From contig URTO01000043.1 of the NCBI GenBank assembly GCA_900550745.1, forward strand, positions 1 to 10,065: a stretch of DNA of 10,065 nucleotides, given 5' to 3'. Made by a program: the position numbers and the translations under genes. The DNA comes from an uncultured Desulfovibrio sp. GTDB taxonomy: Bacteria; Desulfobacterota; Desulfovibrionia; Desulfovibrionales; Desulfovibrionaceae. This document shows, piece after piece, positions 1 to 5,891 of the stretch (positions are counted from its first letter, which is position 1; each line of letters opens with the position of its first letter). Under the pieces are notes generated by a model. It was not told the origin of the DNA, made no database searches, and saw nothing but the letters and a program-made list of their open reading frames with translations.

Positions 1-23
1 GTAGGGTCAATACCGCCCCTTTT

Positions 24-236
24 TTATTGCGTTACGTCATGACCACCTCCCACTGCATTTCCATCACTCATCCTCACGTGCTTCACGCGGTCCTTCACTT
101 CGGCGCGCTTGGCGTTGTTGAAGCGGTCCACGGTGCCGACGAGATAACCCGTGATGCGCCGGATGCGCTCGAAACGGATCCCTTTTCCGGCGATACCGTT
201 TACAACGGGCAGGCCGTTCCACAATTCATTTTTCAT
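24..236 (-). CDS. Small protein resembling the C-terminal glycyl-radical tail of anaerobic ribonucleotide reductase (NrdD-like)
   Basis: This is a 70-residue protein. Residues 26-55 read RRITGYL...DRFNNAK..EVKDRVKHV, which lines up from memory with the extreme C terminus of E. coli class III ribonucleotide reductase NrdD (RRVCGYLG...FNAGK..EVKRRVKHL). Gly30 in the ITGYL motif falls on the position of the NrdD glycyl-radical residue. The large catalytic barrel and the zinc-binding cysteines of NrdD are absent, and the protein contains no cysteine at all. The ATG at 234-236 has a good ribosome binding site (GAGGA) lying just past the preceding gene's stop region; the two genes overlap by 11 bases, suggesting coupled translation. 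It may act as a spare-part subunit for a damaged NrdD, in the manner of GrcA for pyruvate formate-lyase, or merely share the fold of the tail. The similarity is visible in the sequence; the function is inference. Confidence 0.62.
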   Translation of the reverse strand: MKNELWNGLPVVNGIAGKGIRFERIRRITGYLVGTVDRFNNAKRAEVKDRVKHVRMSDGNAVGGGHDVTQ

Positions 237-693
237 TGTTGTTCCTCATAGTTACTGGTTCGACATCGTCACACTGTAAAAAGACGGGGCCTGAGCGGTA
301 AGAATTTACAGCGATGTGCCAGCGCCCATCCGCGCCGAGGATTGGCGGCGTGAGCGTCCATGTCAGCTCGTATTTCCGGGTTCCGTCCTCGGCTATTCCA
401 GAAAAGGCCCGCACGCGTTGCCGTGCCGTCAGCTCCGGCCGCGGTGACGGCTCGGCAAAGGTGCCCATAGCGATTCTTGTGATGAGCGTTCCGAGGTCTT
501 GCCGGTTGATGAACCACGGCGCGCCGTCGGCGGCATCGCACCAGCGCCGGTCGACGCGCATGCGGTATGTTCCGGTGGGGCCGCCGAATGGGGTGGCGTC
601 GGCCAACTCGATGCGCGTTGTCGTCGTGTTGAAACGCACACGAATTTGGGCGGAAAATTTCCGTTTTTGTTCGTATGCCGCTTTGGACATCAT
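226..693 (-). CDS. Hypothetical phage-type protein, 155 residues
   Basis: I do not recognise this protein. It is soluble-looking, with no signal peptide, membrane segment or cysteine cluster (two cysteines only, about residues 52 and 140). The N-terminal 25 residues are basic, and the rest alternates charged and hydrophobic residues in a way that suggests beta strands. Its start codon overlaps the stop codon of the methyltransferase gene in an ATGA arrangement (690-693), which is strong support for this frame over the overlapping 185-residue frame at 269-826. A second ATG follows immediately (MMSK), so either could be used. The gene ends 11 bases inside the next gene. The context is an early replication/modification gene cluster of a phage-like element. 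No function can be assigned. Confidence 0.68.
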   Translation of the reverse strand: MMSKAAYEQKRKFSAQIRVRFNTTTTRIELADATPFGGPTGTYRMRVDRRWCDAADGAPWFINRQDLGTLITRIAMGTFAEPSPRPELTARQRVRAFSGIAEDGTRKYELTWTLTPPILGADGRWHIAVNSYRSGPVFLQCDDVEPVTMRNNNEK

Positions 694-2021
694 GCCGCTC
701 CCAGTGTTGCGCCGTCAGCTTCGCGCAGGGCTTGTCCGTCGGTGTATTCCTGCCAGCGCCGGATGATGACTTCGGCGAAGCGCGGGTCCAGTTCCATCGT
801 GCGGCAGCTGCGGCCCAACAGCTCACAGGCCATCAGCGTCGAGCCGGAGCCGCCGAACGGGTCCAGCACCAGCCCTTTGGCCGGAGACGAGTTGGCCACC
901 ATACGCTCGATGAGCGCCACCGGCTTTGTCGTGGGGTGCAGATCGGATTTGGCGGGCTTGGGGACGGAGATGATTGAACTGGTCAGTTCTTCGATGGATA
1001 AGGCTTCCCCACGCAGCCGGTAGAGCTTTCCGTCAATCATGAGCTGCCAGCTGCCGTCGGCCATCGGCGTCAGCGCGTCGAGGCAGGATTCGTAGATCGT
1101 CTTCTGCTTGCGGTTGCCGTACCAGCGATGCGCGGCCCCGGGACGCCAGCCGTAGAGGATCGGCTCATGCTGGAAATGGTAGTCGCCACGGCCCAGCACA
1201 GCGCTTTGCTTGCGCCAGATAAGGCAGGCGGCCAGCTTGAAGCCGGACAGGATGAAAGCCCGGCGGAAGGCCATGCCGTCTCCGGCTTCGGAGTGCGCGA
1301 CGTAAACCCCGCCGCCCGGGCGCACCGTTTCGAACATGACACGGTGAACGGCCAGCAGGAACTGGTCGAAGTCGACGGCGGACATCTTGTCGTTCTTGAT
1401 TTTGCCAGCCTTGCCGCTGTAGTCGACGTTGTAGGGCGGGTCCGTCCAGATCATGTCGGCGAGCTCCTCTCCCATCAGGCGGCGCATGTCCGCACGGCTG
1501 GTCGAGTCGCCACACATGAGCCGATGACGACCCAATAGCCACACTTCGCCGTTGCGTACCTGCGGTTCATCCAGAGGCTCGGGGATATCGTCAGGGTCTT
1601 TATCCGTGCCCCCGTCGAGTTGCATGAGCATTTCGTCCAGCTCGCGCTGGTCAAAGCCGGTCAGACTGAGATCGTATGAGGCGAGCTGCAGGGCTTGCAG
1701 TTCGCGCAAGAGTGCTTCGTCGTCCCAGTCAGCCCACGTTGCCGAGCGGTTGATCATGATGCGGAAGGCCCGCACCTGTTCCAGAGACATGTCGTCCACG
1801 GTGATGACCGGCACGGTGTCCAGCCCCAGAGCCATCGCCGCCTTGAGCCGGAGGTGCCCATCAACGAGGTCGCCGGTACTTTTGGCCAGCACGGGAACGC
1901 GGAAGCCGAATTCGCGGATAACGGTCACCATGCGCGGCACGGCGTCGTCGTTTTTCCGAGGGTTGTTTTCGTAGGGGATAAGCCGTCCGATTGGCCATTG
2001 TTCGATAGTGAGTGATGCCAT
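690..2021 (-). CDS. DNA methyltransferase with N-terminal ParB-like domain (orphan phage-type modification enzyme)
   Basis: The 443-residue protein has two parts. Residues about 8-110 form a ParB/Srx-type N-terminal domain, with IPYENNPRK near residues 15-23 and the signature DLVDGHLRLKAA at 51-62. Residues about 158-425 form an amino-methyltransferase domain: the catalytic motif DPPY at 194-197 precedes the S-adenosylmethionine-binding motif DPFGGSGS at 387-394, the motif order of beta-class N6-adenine or N4-cytosine enzymes. TKPVAL at 365-370 is the usual helix before the SAM motif. An insertion of about 40-50 residues (roughly 312-355) separates the halves and may include recognition residues. 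It methylates a base in a specific DNA sequence, probably protecting element DNA or regulating replication. The ATG at 2019-2021 lies 1 base after the primase stop and has GGGG upstream; it is coupled to the next gene by ATGA. No restriction endonuclease is seen nearby. Target sequence and base are unknown. Confidence 0.92.
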   Translation of the reverse strand: MASLTIEQWPIGRLIPYENNPRKNDDAVPRMVTVIREFGFRVPVLAKSTGDLVDGHLRLKAAMALGLDTVPVITVDDMSLEQVRAFRIMINRSATWADWDDEALLRELQALQLASYDLSLTGFDQRELDEMLMQLDGGTDKDPDDIPEPLDEPQVRNGEVWLLGRHRLMCGDSTSRADMRRLMGEELADMIWTDPPYNVDYSGKAGKIKNDKMSAVDFDQFLLAVHRVMFETVRPGGGVYVAHSEAGDGMAFRRAFILSGFKLAACLIWRKQSAVLGRGDYHFQHEPILYGWRPGAAHRWYGNRKQKTIYESCLDALTPMADGSWQLMIDGKLYRLRGEALSIEELTSSIISVPKPAKSDLHPTTKPVALIERMVANSSPAKGLVLDPFGGSGSTLMACELLGRSCRTMELDPRFAEVIIRRWQEYTDGQALREADGATLGAA

Positions 2022-2022
2022 A

Positions 2023-3552
2023 TTAGCCCCAGATAGACAAAAAGTTCCGTGAAGTTATCTCATAATCCCTATGCCCTGACAGCCAATCCCATATAGCGGC
2101 GGACTCGCTTTGGAAACTCATGAACGCCTGCATGTCATCCGGGTGTGCCGCCGCCCACCTGTGGTCATAGCGCCATTCCCAGCCGCCGTTGCCGTCGCGG
2201 ACGAACCGGATGGGCTTGCCGCGCCAGATCCGGGCGAGCGTGAGCACGTCAGCGGGGATGTCCCTTCTTTCAAGGTAGTCCGGAAGAATAAGACTATCCT
2301 CTCCCTCAGCGGCAACAGTTCCATCGGGCAAAGCTCCCATTGGCTCCGGTTCCGGCTGCGCTTGCGGTTGGGGCCCTGACTCTGGAGCCGTCAGCGGGCA
2401 GGATGCCGGACAGCCGCCGCGGAGCCATTCCCGGATGTCCACGCCCTTGGCAAAGGCTTCCCCCGGGTCCTTTCCGGCGGGGACGGGCCACAGCTTGGCT
2501 TGGGGGTAACGGTCGCGCCACCAGCGCCAGTTCGAGGCCGTAGGGATGTCGCCGTCGGGCTTTGCGTCCCAATCCATGACCATGAGGATTCTGGCCGCTG
2601 TGGAGAGGGTCGCGTGGGCCACGGCGTCGGGCTTGCCGGAGGCCGTGAGGATGGCGAGCGCGCCGATTTTTCCCCCGCAGGCGTGGTGGATGAGCATGGC
2701 GTCAAGCTCGGATTCGACCACGGCCCACGTCGCCAGCTCTGGAGCGACGCCGATGGGGGCGAGCCGCAGCGGGGCCGAGTAGGGCGGCGCGGGCTGGGCG
2801 ATGAGGATGTATTTGTCTTCGCCCTCGGCAAGGTCGGCATTGCGCTTGCGGATACGGACGCGCAGGGCTTGCGTGTGGCCGTCGTCGCTCCAGCAGGGGA
2901 TGGTGATGCCACGGGGGATGCGCAGCGCCCGGACAGGCTTGCCGTCGCGTTCCTTGGGCGGCAGGCCGAACGCGGCGCGCTGGCGGTAGAGGTATTTCCC
3001 GGTGTTGTCCTCTCCTTCGATGTAGCCCAGCCCGTAGCGCTGGACGGCCTCAAGCGGCAGGCCACGCTTGGCGAGATAGCTCAGGATGGATGGCGTCTCC
3101 AGAAGGCGGGCATGGGCTTCTGTGGCCAGCTTGGTGGCCTGTGCGAGCCATGCCTCCGGAGGCGGGGCGTAGGACGTCGGCGTCCACGTATCCGTGCCGT
3201 GGGCGGTCAGGGGGCGCAGGGGGCGGTATCTGCGGCGCTCTTCCTGCGTGCGTTCGGGGAGGTCAATCCGCAACTCCTCGCACGCCTCCCGAAACGTCAG
3301 CCCTCCAGCCCACGTCAGCAGATCGATGGCATCGCCGCCTTCTTGACAGTGCCGGGGGCAGGCCCATGTCCCGGTGATGCCGTGCTGCATGGCGAGCGCC
3401 CCGCTGGGCTGTTCGGGGAAGACGCAGAAGCGATCCGTCCCGCCGCACTTCGGGCAGGGGGAATGGTACTCGCCGCCGGAGCGTGCGCTGGCCTTCTTGA
3501 TCTTGGTTCCGTCCACATAGCGGCGCAGGATATCGAGTATGATGTCGCTCAT
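2023..3552 (-). CDS. Phage-type DNA primase, CHC2 zinc finger plus TOPRIM domain
   Basis: From the chosen start this is a 509-residue protein. Residues 33-69 contain CPKC followed by CPRHC, a CHC2-type zinc ribbon of DnaG-like primases, with the typical GGDAIDLL sequence just after (72-79). Residues about 274-370 form a TOPRIM domain: VVES with Glu280, then DWDAKPDG with Asp327 and Asp329 as metal ligands, and KDPGEAF at 361-367. A proline-rich linker (about 385-410) leads to an unassigned C-terminal region of about 95 residues. It should synthesise RNA primers at the element's origin. No helicase domain is present; that role is in the separate gene upstream (3821-5428). The ATG at 3550-3552 is preferred because GGGAGG lies 9 bases before it. 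The frame extends to a TTG at 3588, which would add 12 residues with no better signal. The stop is 1 base from the methyltransferase start. Confidence 0.9.
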   Translation of the reverse strand: MSDIILDILRRYVDGTKIKKASARSGGEYHSPCPKCGGTDRFCVFPEQPSGALAMQHGITGTWACPRHCQEGGDAIDLLTWAGGLTFREACEELRIDLPERTQEERRRYRPLRPLTAHGTDTWTPTSYAPPPEAWLAQATKLATEAHARLLETPSILSYLAKRGLPLEAVQRYGLGYIEGEDNTGKYLYRQRAAFGLPPKERDGKPVRALRIPRGITIPCWSDDGHTQALRVRIRKRNADLAEGEDKYILIAQPAPPYSAPLRLAPIGVAPELATWAVVESELDAMLIHHACGGKIGALAILTASGKPDAVAHATLSTAARILMVMDWDAKPDGDIPTASNWRWWRDRYPQAKLWPVPAGKDPGEAFAKGVDIREWLRGGCPASCPLTAPESGPQPQAQPEPEPMGALPDGTVAAEGEDSLILPDYLERRDIPADVLTLARIWRGKPIRFVRDGNGGWEWRYDHRWAAAHPDDMQAFMSFQSESAAIWDWLSGHRDYEITSRNFLSIWG

Positions 3553-3561
3553 CGGTTCAAT

Positions 3562-3567
3562 CCTCCC
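3562..3567 (-). promoter_or_regulatory. Ribosome binding site that sets the primase start
   Basis: On the minus strand GGGAGG is followed by a 9-base spacer and the ATG at 3550-3552. The site is contained within one of the five TGGGAGGAT repeats of the intergenic region, so a protein bound to that repeat in RNA or DNA could also affect translation or transcription of the primase gene. Confidence 0.7.
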
Positions 3568-3636
3568 ACGCTCCCATGAAACTCCCAACCAATGATTGCC
3601 TTCAATATCCTATCTTTCTTATCTTTCTTTCTCTCT

Positions 3637-3735
3637 ATGGGAGTATGGGAGGATATACACACAGCACACAAATACGCACATGATCGCGCATGTGCGCACG
3701 GGGGGATTAAGGTGTGTATCCTCCCATACTCACAT
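3637..3735. repeat. Long imperfect inverted repeat with inner hairpin
   Basis: The left arm (3637-3662) and right arm (3712-3735) are reverse complements over 24 paired positions, with one mismatch and a 2-base bulge. Each arm carries one TGGGAGGAT copy. Inside lies a perfect 8-base hairpin, CGCACATG at 3675-3682 pairing with CATGTGCG at 3689-3696 across a 6-base loop. The whole could form a nested cruciform or a structured RNA leader upstream of the primase gene. No T-tract follows the outer stem on either strand, so a simple terminator is unlikely. Confidence 0.7.
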
Positions 3736-3751
3736 TCTGGGAAAAGAGTAT

Positions 3752-3779
3752 TATTTATCGCATGGTTACAAAATATAAA
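3752..3779 (-). promoter_or_regulatory. Weak candidate promoter for the primase operon, within an AT-rich patch
   Basis: On the minus strand TTTATA (3774-3779) and TAAATA (3752-3757) are separated by 16 bases, a loose match to a sigma70 promoter pointing toward the primase gene. The match may only reflect the AT-rich composition here, which could equally be a DNA unwinding element. Confidence 0.25.
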
Positions 3780-3820
3780 CGCCGGAATTTCGTGGGAGGA
3801 TGGGAGGATAGGCCGAGCAA

Positions 3821-5428
3821 TCATGACTTCCTCCGGCTATTCTTCTCCTGCTCTTCCAGCAGATCGTCATTGTACTCTTCCAGAATTTCAGGCTTGACCA
3901 CGACACCCAAGTAGTACATGACACTGCTCTTTTTGGTGAATATCCCCTTCTTTTCCAAGGCTGGAGTGAACTTTTTGGGCGTGTACGGGTAGGAGTTGCC
4001 CAGAATTTTCTTGCACCACCAGTTGCAGGCCTTGAGCAGATCGGCAGCTGGGGTTCTGGTTTCGTAGTCGCGAGAGCAGGTCGGCGGTTCTTCGATGAGA
4101 CAGCATTCCTTCAGGAATCGCCCGATGTCGTCCTGAGCCGCCATCTGGGCCTCCGTAAAGCGCAACACCTTCTCCGGGATGCGTAGTCCGTTGGCGAGCA
4201 CGTCCATGCAGCCGCGCACCATGAGCGCAAGGATGCCAGAACGTTCGGCCTCCAGCTTTTTCCCCATATGACGGTCAATTTGCCGCTCCCATTCACGGGT
4301 CGGGTTGGGGACGAATTTGACCGGCCATTCGATGAACAGGGTACGGGCGTTGAAGCCGTCGTCATCCGTGTCCATTTTCGGCACATAGTTCGTGAGCAGG
4401 ATCATCAGCGCCGACTGTTTCCACGAGGTCATGTACTTGTCGTTGATGCCGCGGGCCGTAATGAACCCGCCGCCGGTGAGGTCCTTGATCTTGGCTTGGT
4501 CAAGTGACTGGCGGGCATTTGCTTCCGAAGCGTAGGCGATTCGTGCTCCGCGCAGGGCCAGCAGCTCCGGCTCGGGGCGGCTGGGGTCTCGAGGAAACTT
4601 CTGTTCGATGAGAAGGGATACCCCCATACGGGCATGTATCTGATCGCCGAGGATACCCTTGATGGTGTTCATCAACGTATCCTTGCCGTTTCGCGATAAA
4701 GGGCCGTACATGATGGCCCAGATGTTCAGGAACTTGTCGCCGAGCAGCCCGTAACCCAGCAGACGCACGATGAAGTCGGCCATCTCCTGATCACCATTCA
4801 TACACGAGAGCAGATAATGCTGGAAATTGGGACAGGGCGTATCAAGGCCAGTCCACTCCGTCGGGATGGCGTTGAGCATGTACTGCTCGGGTTTTCCGGG
4901 ACTGCATTCGCCGGTACGCAGGTCCACGACGCCGGAGGGAGTCGCCAGATGGTAGTGCTGCTGATCAAGATCGTTGGCCGCAACAACCGGCGGATTGTAG
5001 ATGGATGTCGCGCACTCAAGCACCTCTTTTCGACCGGCAGCCGTGCGGAGTTTGTCGATCCGGGAGCGCATCGTTTTGGAGAGAGGCGACTTGTCGTCCT
5101 GTCCCGTTTCGACGATGGCGTTCTGATAGGCCGCGCACACCTGTTCGACGTCGGCCAAGGCCCGGCGGGAAAGGAGGTCAATGTCCCAGTGATGTCCGGA
5201 CCAGTACAGCCACTTGTCCCATTCGGGGACATAGGCATACCGGCACCGGAAAAGGGTCACGAAGAGATCGGCATCGCCGACACGGTTGCGCCGGAGCCGG
5301 TCAATCACGAACCACGGGTCGAGCTTTTCTTCGGCCTTCACGTCGGGCAGTTCCGCAGCCTTGGCGATGGCTAGGGCGCGCTCCTCAACCAATTGTTGGA
5401 TCTCTTTAGGTGACAGATCCTGCGCCAT
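3821..5428 (-). CDS. Phage/plasmid replication helicase, SF3 (D5/P4 family)
   Basis: From the chosen start this is a 535-residue protein. Residues about 60-200 resemble the D5 N-terminal region that precedes the helicase domain of phage and plasmid initiators. The SF3 ATPase core follows: Walker A GPLSRNGKDT at 242-251, the Walker B-like strand IAYASE at 297-302, LTGGG with a downstream AR at about 317-326, the sensor-type LLTNYVP at 344-350, and ARTLFIEWP at 361-369 with Arg362 a candidate arginine finger. The C terminus is very charged. It should bind the origin and unwind DNA, working with the separate primase downstream. The ATG at 5426-5428 has GGAG 7 bases upstream. A longer form from 5464 adds MEKCTPCHWSHC but has only a weak upstream GGAA. 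In P4 itself primase and helicase are fused in one protein; here they are separate genes flanking the repeat region. Confidence 0.92.
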   Translation of the reverse strand: MAQDLSPKEIQQLVEERALAIAKAAELPDVKAEEKLDPWFVIDRLRRNRVGDADLFVTLFRCRYAYVPEWDKWLYWSGHHWDIDLLSRRALADVEQVCAAYQNAIVETGQDDKSPLSKTMRSRIDKLRTAAGRKEVLECATSIYNPPVVAANDLDQQHYHLATPSGVVDLRTGECSPGKPEQYMLNAIPTEWTGLDTPCPNFQHYLLSCMNGDQEMADFIVRLLGYGLLGDKFLNIWAIMYGPLSRNGKDTLMNTIKGILGDQIHARMGVSLLIEQKFPRDPSRPEPELLALRGARIAYASEANARQSLDQAKIKDLTGGGFITARGINDKYMTSWKQSALMILLTNYVPKMDTDDDGFNARTLFIEWPVKFVPNPTREWERQIDRHMGKKLEAERSGILALMVRGCMDVLANGLRIPEKVLRFTEAQMAAQDDIGRFLKECCLIEEPPTCSRDYETRTPAADLLKACNWWCKKILGNSYPYTPKKFTPALEKKGIFTKKSSVMYYLGVVVKPEILEEYNDDLLEEQEKNSRRKS

Positions 5429-5435
5429 GCAATGG

Positions 5436-5439
5436 CTCC
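5436..5439 (-). promoter_or_regulatory. Ribosome binding site supporting the 5428 helicase start
   Basis: GGAG on the minus strand stands 7 bases before the ATG at 5426-5428. The alternative ATG at 5462-5464 has only GGAA upstream at similar distance, so the shorter protein is preferred without excluding the longer one. Confidence 0.5.
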
Positions 5440-5533
5440 AATGGCAAGGTGTGCATTTTTCCATGAAAGAATTCCATAGATCGCGGCCAAACTCCGGGAT
5501 GCACGCACCCTTGCGCCGGGCAAAAGCGGGGAA

Positions 5534-5572
5534 GGACCCAAAAGGCCGAGGGCCGCTTGGGAACTTTGGTCC
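5534..5572. repeat. Inverted repeat beside a T-tract
   Basis: GGACCCAAA (5534-5542) pairs with TTTGGTCC (5565-5572) with a one-base bulge. On the plus strand GTTTTC follows the right arm, and on the minus strand an inner GGCC-CTC-GGCC element is followed by TTTT. It could act as a weak bidirectional terminator separating the tRNA region from the element operon. Confidence 0.35.
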
Positions 5573-5613
5573 GTTTTCGGGTGTATGGGGGAAAGGGGGA
5601 ACGTAGCGGAGAC

Positions 5614-5628
5614 GGCTGCCGCGCAGCC
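5614..5628. repeat. Short GC hairpin
   Basis: GGCTGC (5614-5619) pairs perfectly with GCAGCC (5623-5628) across a 3-base loop. No T-tract follows directly on either strand. It sits between two larger inverted repeats and may be part of one folded RNA. Confidence 0.4.
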
Positions 5629-5642
5629 TTCAGAAAAAGGAA

Positions 5643-5718
5643 GCGCCCGCAAGTTCCCTAGGCCGTGGGGCGTGGAGGCTGCATGAGCCTTGCCCTGAGC
5701 AAGGGAACGTGCGGGCGC
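5643..5718. repeat. Long inverted repeat, possible minus-strand terminator or structured RNA
   Basis: The arms at 5643-5659 and 5702-5718 are 17 bases each and match at 16 positions. Between them AGGCT (5676-5680) and AGCCT (5686-5690) form an inner stem, so the whole folds into an extended rod. On the minus strand the structure is followed by TTCCTTTTTC, which makes it a reasonable intrinsic terminator for transcription coming from the tRNA side. A structured RNA or cruciform is the alternative. Confidence 0.5.
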
Positions 5719-5736
5719 ACATTCGAGATGGCAAAC

Positions 5737-5760
5737 CAGAATGACGGCAGGGTCATTCTG
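5737..5760. repeat. Perfect 9-base hairpin
   Basis: CAGAATGAC (5737-5745) pairs perfectly with GTCATTCTG (5752-5760) across a 6-base loop. Neither strand shows a strong T-tract after it, so it is not a typical terminator. Confidence 0.5.
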
Positions 5761-5813
5761 TGCCGAAGAAGGGCCTCGGGACGCCATCATATGGATAAGA
5801 CTGGCCGCAAAAC

Positions 5814-5833
5814 GGGCAACCAGTGGGCAACCA
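5814..5833. repeat. Two direct repeats of GGGCAACCA, 11 bases apart
   Basis: GGGCAACCA occurs at 5814-5822 and 5825-5833. The 11-base period puts both copies on the same face of the helix. About 60 bases from the tRNA 3' end, this arrangement resembles arm-type binding sites of tyrosine integrases or excisionase sites, but that reading is inference. Confidence 0.5.
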
Positions 5834-5848
5834 AGGCCGGAAACGACA

Positions 5849-5882
5849 AAGAGGATACATACACTCTGGTATGTATCCTCTT
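5849..5882 (-). terminator. Terminator-like hairpin after tRNA-Arg
   Basis: A perfect 14-base stem (5849-5862 with 5869-5882) and a 6-base loop lie 9 bases past the tRNA CCA end on the minus strand. The stem ends in CTCTTT and is followed by GTCGTTT, a modest T-tract. The stem is less GC-rich than most terminators. It probably ends the tRNA transcript. Confidence 0.55.
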
Positions 5883-5891
5883 GAAATCTAT

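Larger units (their letters stand above)
3560..3809. repeat. Five iteron-like copies of TGGGAGGAT
   Basis: Exact copies lie at 3560-3568 (minus), 3646-3654 (plus), 3718-3726 (minus), 3793-3801 (plus) and 3801-3809 (plus, sharing one base with the previous copy). Three of the five continue with an A to give TGGGAGGATA. Partial copies with TGGGAG occur at 3571-3576 and 3582-3587 (minus) and at 3638-3643 (plus). Only the first copy is placed to serve as a ribosome binding site, so the other four need another explanation, most simply binding of a replication initiator or repressor. Confidence 0.75.
3553..3820. other. Repeat-rich intergenic region, candidate replication origin
   Basis: This gap lies between the helicase and primase genes and holds no convincing gene. 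It contains five exact copies of TGGGAGGAT in both orientations, a long inverted repeat, an inner hairpin, a polypyrimidine tract (about 3609-3636, with the 9-base unit ATCTTTCTT twice in tandem at 3612-3629), and an AT-rich patch (about 3741-3780). Iteron-like repeats beside an AT-rich unwinding region, flanked by initiator-type helicase and primase genes, are the usual components of phage and plasmid origins; P4-type elements work this way. Origin function is inference. An operator controlling the minus-strand operon is the main alternative, and both may be true. Confidence 0.5.
5429..5891. other. Hairpin-rich non-coding stretch between tRNA-Arg and the helicase gene
   Basis: No convincing gene is present. 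Short frames on both strands lack good start signals and cross the tRNA or the hairpins. The stretch holds at least five inverted repeats, a pair of direct repeats with an 11-base period, and presumably the promoter of the minus-strand replication operon, though I could not identify clear -35 and -10 boxes. Its position between the tRNA 3' end and the first element gene is where an attachment site and integrase arm-binding sites would be expected. No integrase gene is here. Confidence 0.6.

Noticed and set aside
269..826. 185-codon minus-strand frame overlapping the 155-residue gene and the end of the methyltransferase
   Set aside because: It would overlap the methyltransferase by over 130 bases, while the alternative frame at 226-693 starts exactly at the methyltransferase stop with an ATGA overlap.
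2500..3579. Open frame of 359 codons on the plus strand opposite the primase gene
   Set aside because: It is antisense to a primase with clear zinc-finger and TOPRIM motifs; long antisense frames are common in GC-rich genes, and its translation shows no recognisable domain.
3560..3809. CRISPR array
   Set aside because: The repeated unit is only 9 bases, in mixed orientation and with irregular spacing; there are no uniform spacers and no cas genes.
3549..3897. Short frames of 91 and 101 codons on both strands across the intergenic repeats
   Set aside because: They translate the repeats and the polypyrimidine tract into low-complexity peptides and overlap the flanking genes' ends; no credible start signals.
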